From Spirochaetaceae bacterium (GTDB taxonomy: Bacteria > Spirochaetota > Spirochaetia > Treponematales > Breznakiellaceae), in the NCBI GenBank assembly GCA_031278935.1, contig JAITJK010000185.1, positions 1 through 15,504 of the forward strand: a stretch of DNA of 15,504 bases. The letters run 5' to 3'. How positions within the stretch are numbered: position 1 is the first letter of the stretch; each line of letters starts with the position of its first letter. Below are positions 14,473 to 15,504 of this stretch, piece after piece. The notes beneath the pieces are model-generated. The model did not search any database, was not told the origin of the DNA, and saw only the letters and a program-made list of their open reading frames with translations. Both the position numbers and the translations under genes were made by a program.

Positions 14473-15489
14473 CTACATGATGGACTTAAAGGGAAGCACC
14501 TTTTTGGTCCGGGCGTTGTTGATAATCCCTGAAAGCAGCACCGCGAGAATGGGAAACACGCTGGCACTGGCCACGACGCCGAACGCGCCGCCCAAGGCCC
14601 CGGCCCCGGCACTCTGACCGATGCCAAGCCCTGTGGCAATTACCAAGGGTACGGTTATGGGGCCCGTGGTAACCCCCGCAGAGTCCCAGGCAATGGCGGC
14701 AAATTCCTCGGAAGACACCGCAGTCAGTACAATGGCCAGGGCGTAGGGAACCCCCAAAAGCCAAGCTAGGGGCAAGTCAAACAGAATCCGCCCAAATCCG
14801 ACGGCCATGCCGATGCCTACGCCGATGGCCACCATGGAGACCAGGGTATTTTTCTTGTAGGTCCCGGTGGTAAGCTCTTCCACGGTAATACCCAGGGCCG
14901 CCAAAGAAGGCTCCGCCAAGGTTGCCCCGAAGCCCAAGACAAAGACAAAGACCAGTACCGCCGCGAGGCCCGCGAGGCGCCCCCATTTGGCGAAAACCGC
15001 ATCCACCACGGGGATATGCCGGTACACACCGGTAGATTCCTGCATCTGGGCGGGATCAAAAGGCACCGCTTCCAGGGATTCGCCGTTGTTGATCCAGATA
15101 TAGGACTCAGGCCCTTTGGGTCCGGGGACGGTGAACCGGGATGTAGGGTCTACGCCCCGGACTACCACGGGGTCCCGCACCGTTTCCTCGTAGGCGTGGG
15201 GCAAGGCCGCCCCGGCCTGGGAACCCAAGGCGGAAATCCCCCATTCCATCCCAAAACTAAAAAGGAACATCCCTATCACCGCAAAGGCGACCCCCAAGAT
15301 ACTTATATCGGTTTCCCGAATCCGTTCCCGGATTACCACAAGAATCGTAACCACCAGCACCAAGACCAGAGGCAATACGGCCATGAGGGCGTCTTTGAGG
15401 GCTTGGCCGACCTTGCCCGAAACCAGGCTTTTGGGGTCCTTCAGCGACACCTTGGGCACGGCCGCAACAGGCTTGGCTTCTTCCGTCAC
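14473..15489 (-). CDS. DUF1538 integral membrane protein (possible transporter; 5' end may lie outside window)
   Basis: At least 338 residues of a polytopic membrane protein. Hydrophobic helices appear at about 33-52, 62-82, 172-192, 215-233, 238-258, 277-298 and 300-321, with a polar loop of about 90 residues (83-171) after the second. GFGATLAEPSLAALGITVEE (186-205) and WDSAGVTTGPITVPLV (268-283) are blocks that I associate with DUF1538. These proteins have no assigned function, but they have transporter-like glycine-rich helices and often occur as pairs. The chosen start is GTG at 15487-15489 with GGAG five bases upstream. The same frame is open to the window edge (Phe-Pro-Gly-Ala-Ala upstream), so the true start may be earlier and a second DUF1538 gene may precede it. 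The N-terminal 30 residues are Ala/Lys/Pro-rich and cytoplasmic in character. The stop is nine bases before the PII-like gene, which implies co-translation. Confidence 0.8.
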   Translation of the reverse strand: MTEEAKPVAAVPKVSLKDPKSLVSGKVGQALKDALMAVLPLVLVLVVTILVVIRERIRETDISILGVAFAVIGMFLFSFGMEWGISALGSQAGAALPHAYEETVRDPVVVRGVDPTSRFTVPGPKGPESYIWINNGESLEAVPFDPAQMQESTGVYRHIPVVDAVFAKWGRLAGLAAVLVFVFVLGFGATLAEPSLAALGITVEELTTGTYKKNTLVSMVAIGVGIGMAVGFGRILFDLPLAWLLGVPYALAIVLTAVSSEEFAAIAWDSAGVTTGPITVPLVIATGLGIGQSAGAGALGGAFGVVASASVFPILAVLLSGIINNARTKKVLPFKSIM

Positions 15490-15504
15490 CGCTGCTCCGG
15501 GGAA

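Noticed and set aside
1..15504. CRISPR arrays, tRNA or rRNA genes, riboswitches
   Set aside because: No regularly spaced repeats, tRNA-like cloverleaf or conserved rRNA segments were seen on reading either strand.

Overview
The window looks like a chromosomal segment of a spirochaete, most likely a Treponema-type organism of the termite-gut or free-living clade. This is an inference from protein styles, not from a database match. The clues are a relaxed lipobox (AMA-C) on a solute-binding protein, an unusually long PRPP synthetase, an OmpA domain with a GHTALAG variant in place of GHTD, a Y1-transposase-like protein of a type I associate with treponemes, and a DUF1538 plus PII-like locus. Most genes are moderately GC-rich and densely packed. 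The first 390 bases, the end of an insertion-sequence transposase, are visibly more AT-rich.

Layout. Positions 1-390 hold the 3' end of an IS5-type DDE transposase. Positions 391-869 have no convincing gene but carry a palindromic dispersed repeat (731-803). On the minus strand, a MATE-family exporter (870-2222) lies directly downstream of an archaeal-type aspartyl-tRNA synthetase (2326-3645), whose own promoter is visible. Positions 3825-4304 (minus) encode a small protein related to REP-associated tyrosine transposases, but with the metal-binding HUH histidines replaced. A second copy of the palindromic repeat (4401-4477) lies just upstream of it.

The plus strand from 4647 to 9188 is a tight four-gene run: a secreted OmpA-domain protein, PRPP synthetase, an FGGY sugar kinase and a HAD phosphatase. 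The last three are coupled by overlaps or near-overlaps. FGGY kinase plus PRPP synthetase suggests channelling of a pentose into PRPP, but the sugar is not identified.

The minus strand from 15489 down to 9141 carries a DUF1538 membrane protein (possibly continuing past the window edge), a protein with two clear and one probable PII-like domains, a DUF2156 (GNAT-like) protein, a helical protein of unknown function, and an oligopeptide-binding lipoprotein. The first three are coupled by a 9-base gap and a stop/start overlap. They look like one operon in which a multi-domain PII-like protein may sense a metabolite and control the DUF1538 membrane protein. That locus is the best candidate for an undescribed system here. 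The oligopeptide-binding gene converges on the HAD gene and their 3' ends overlap by 48 bases.
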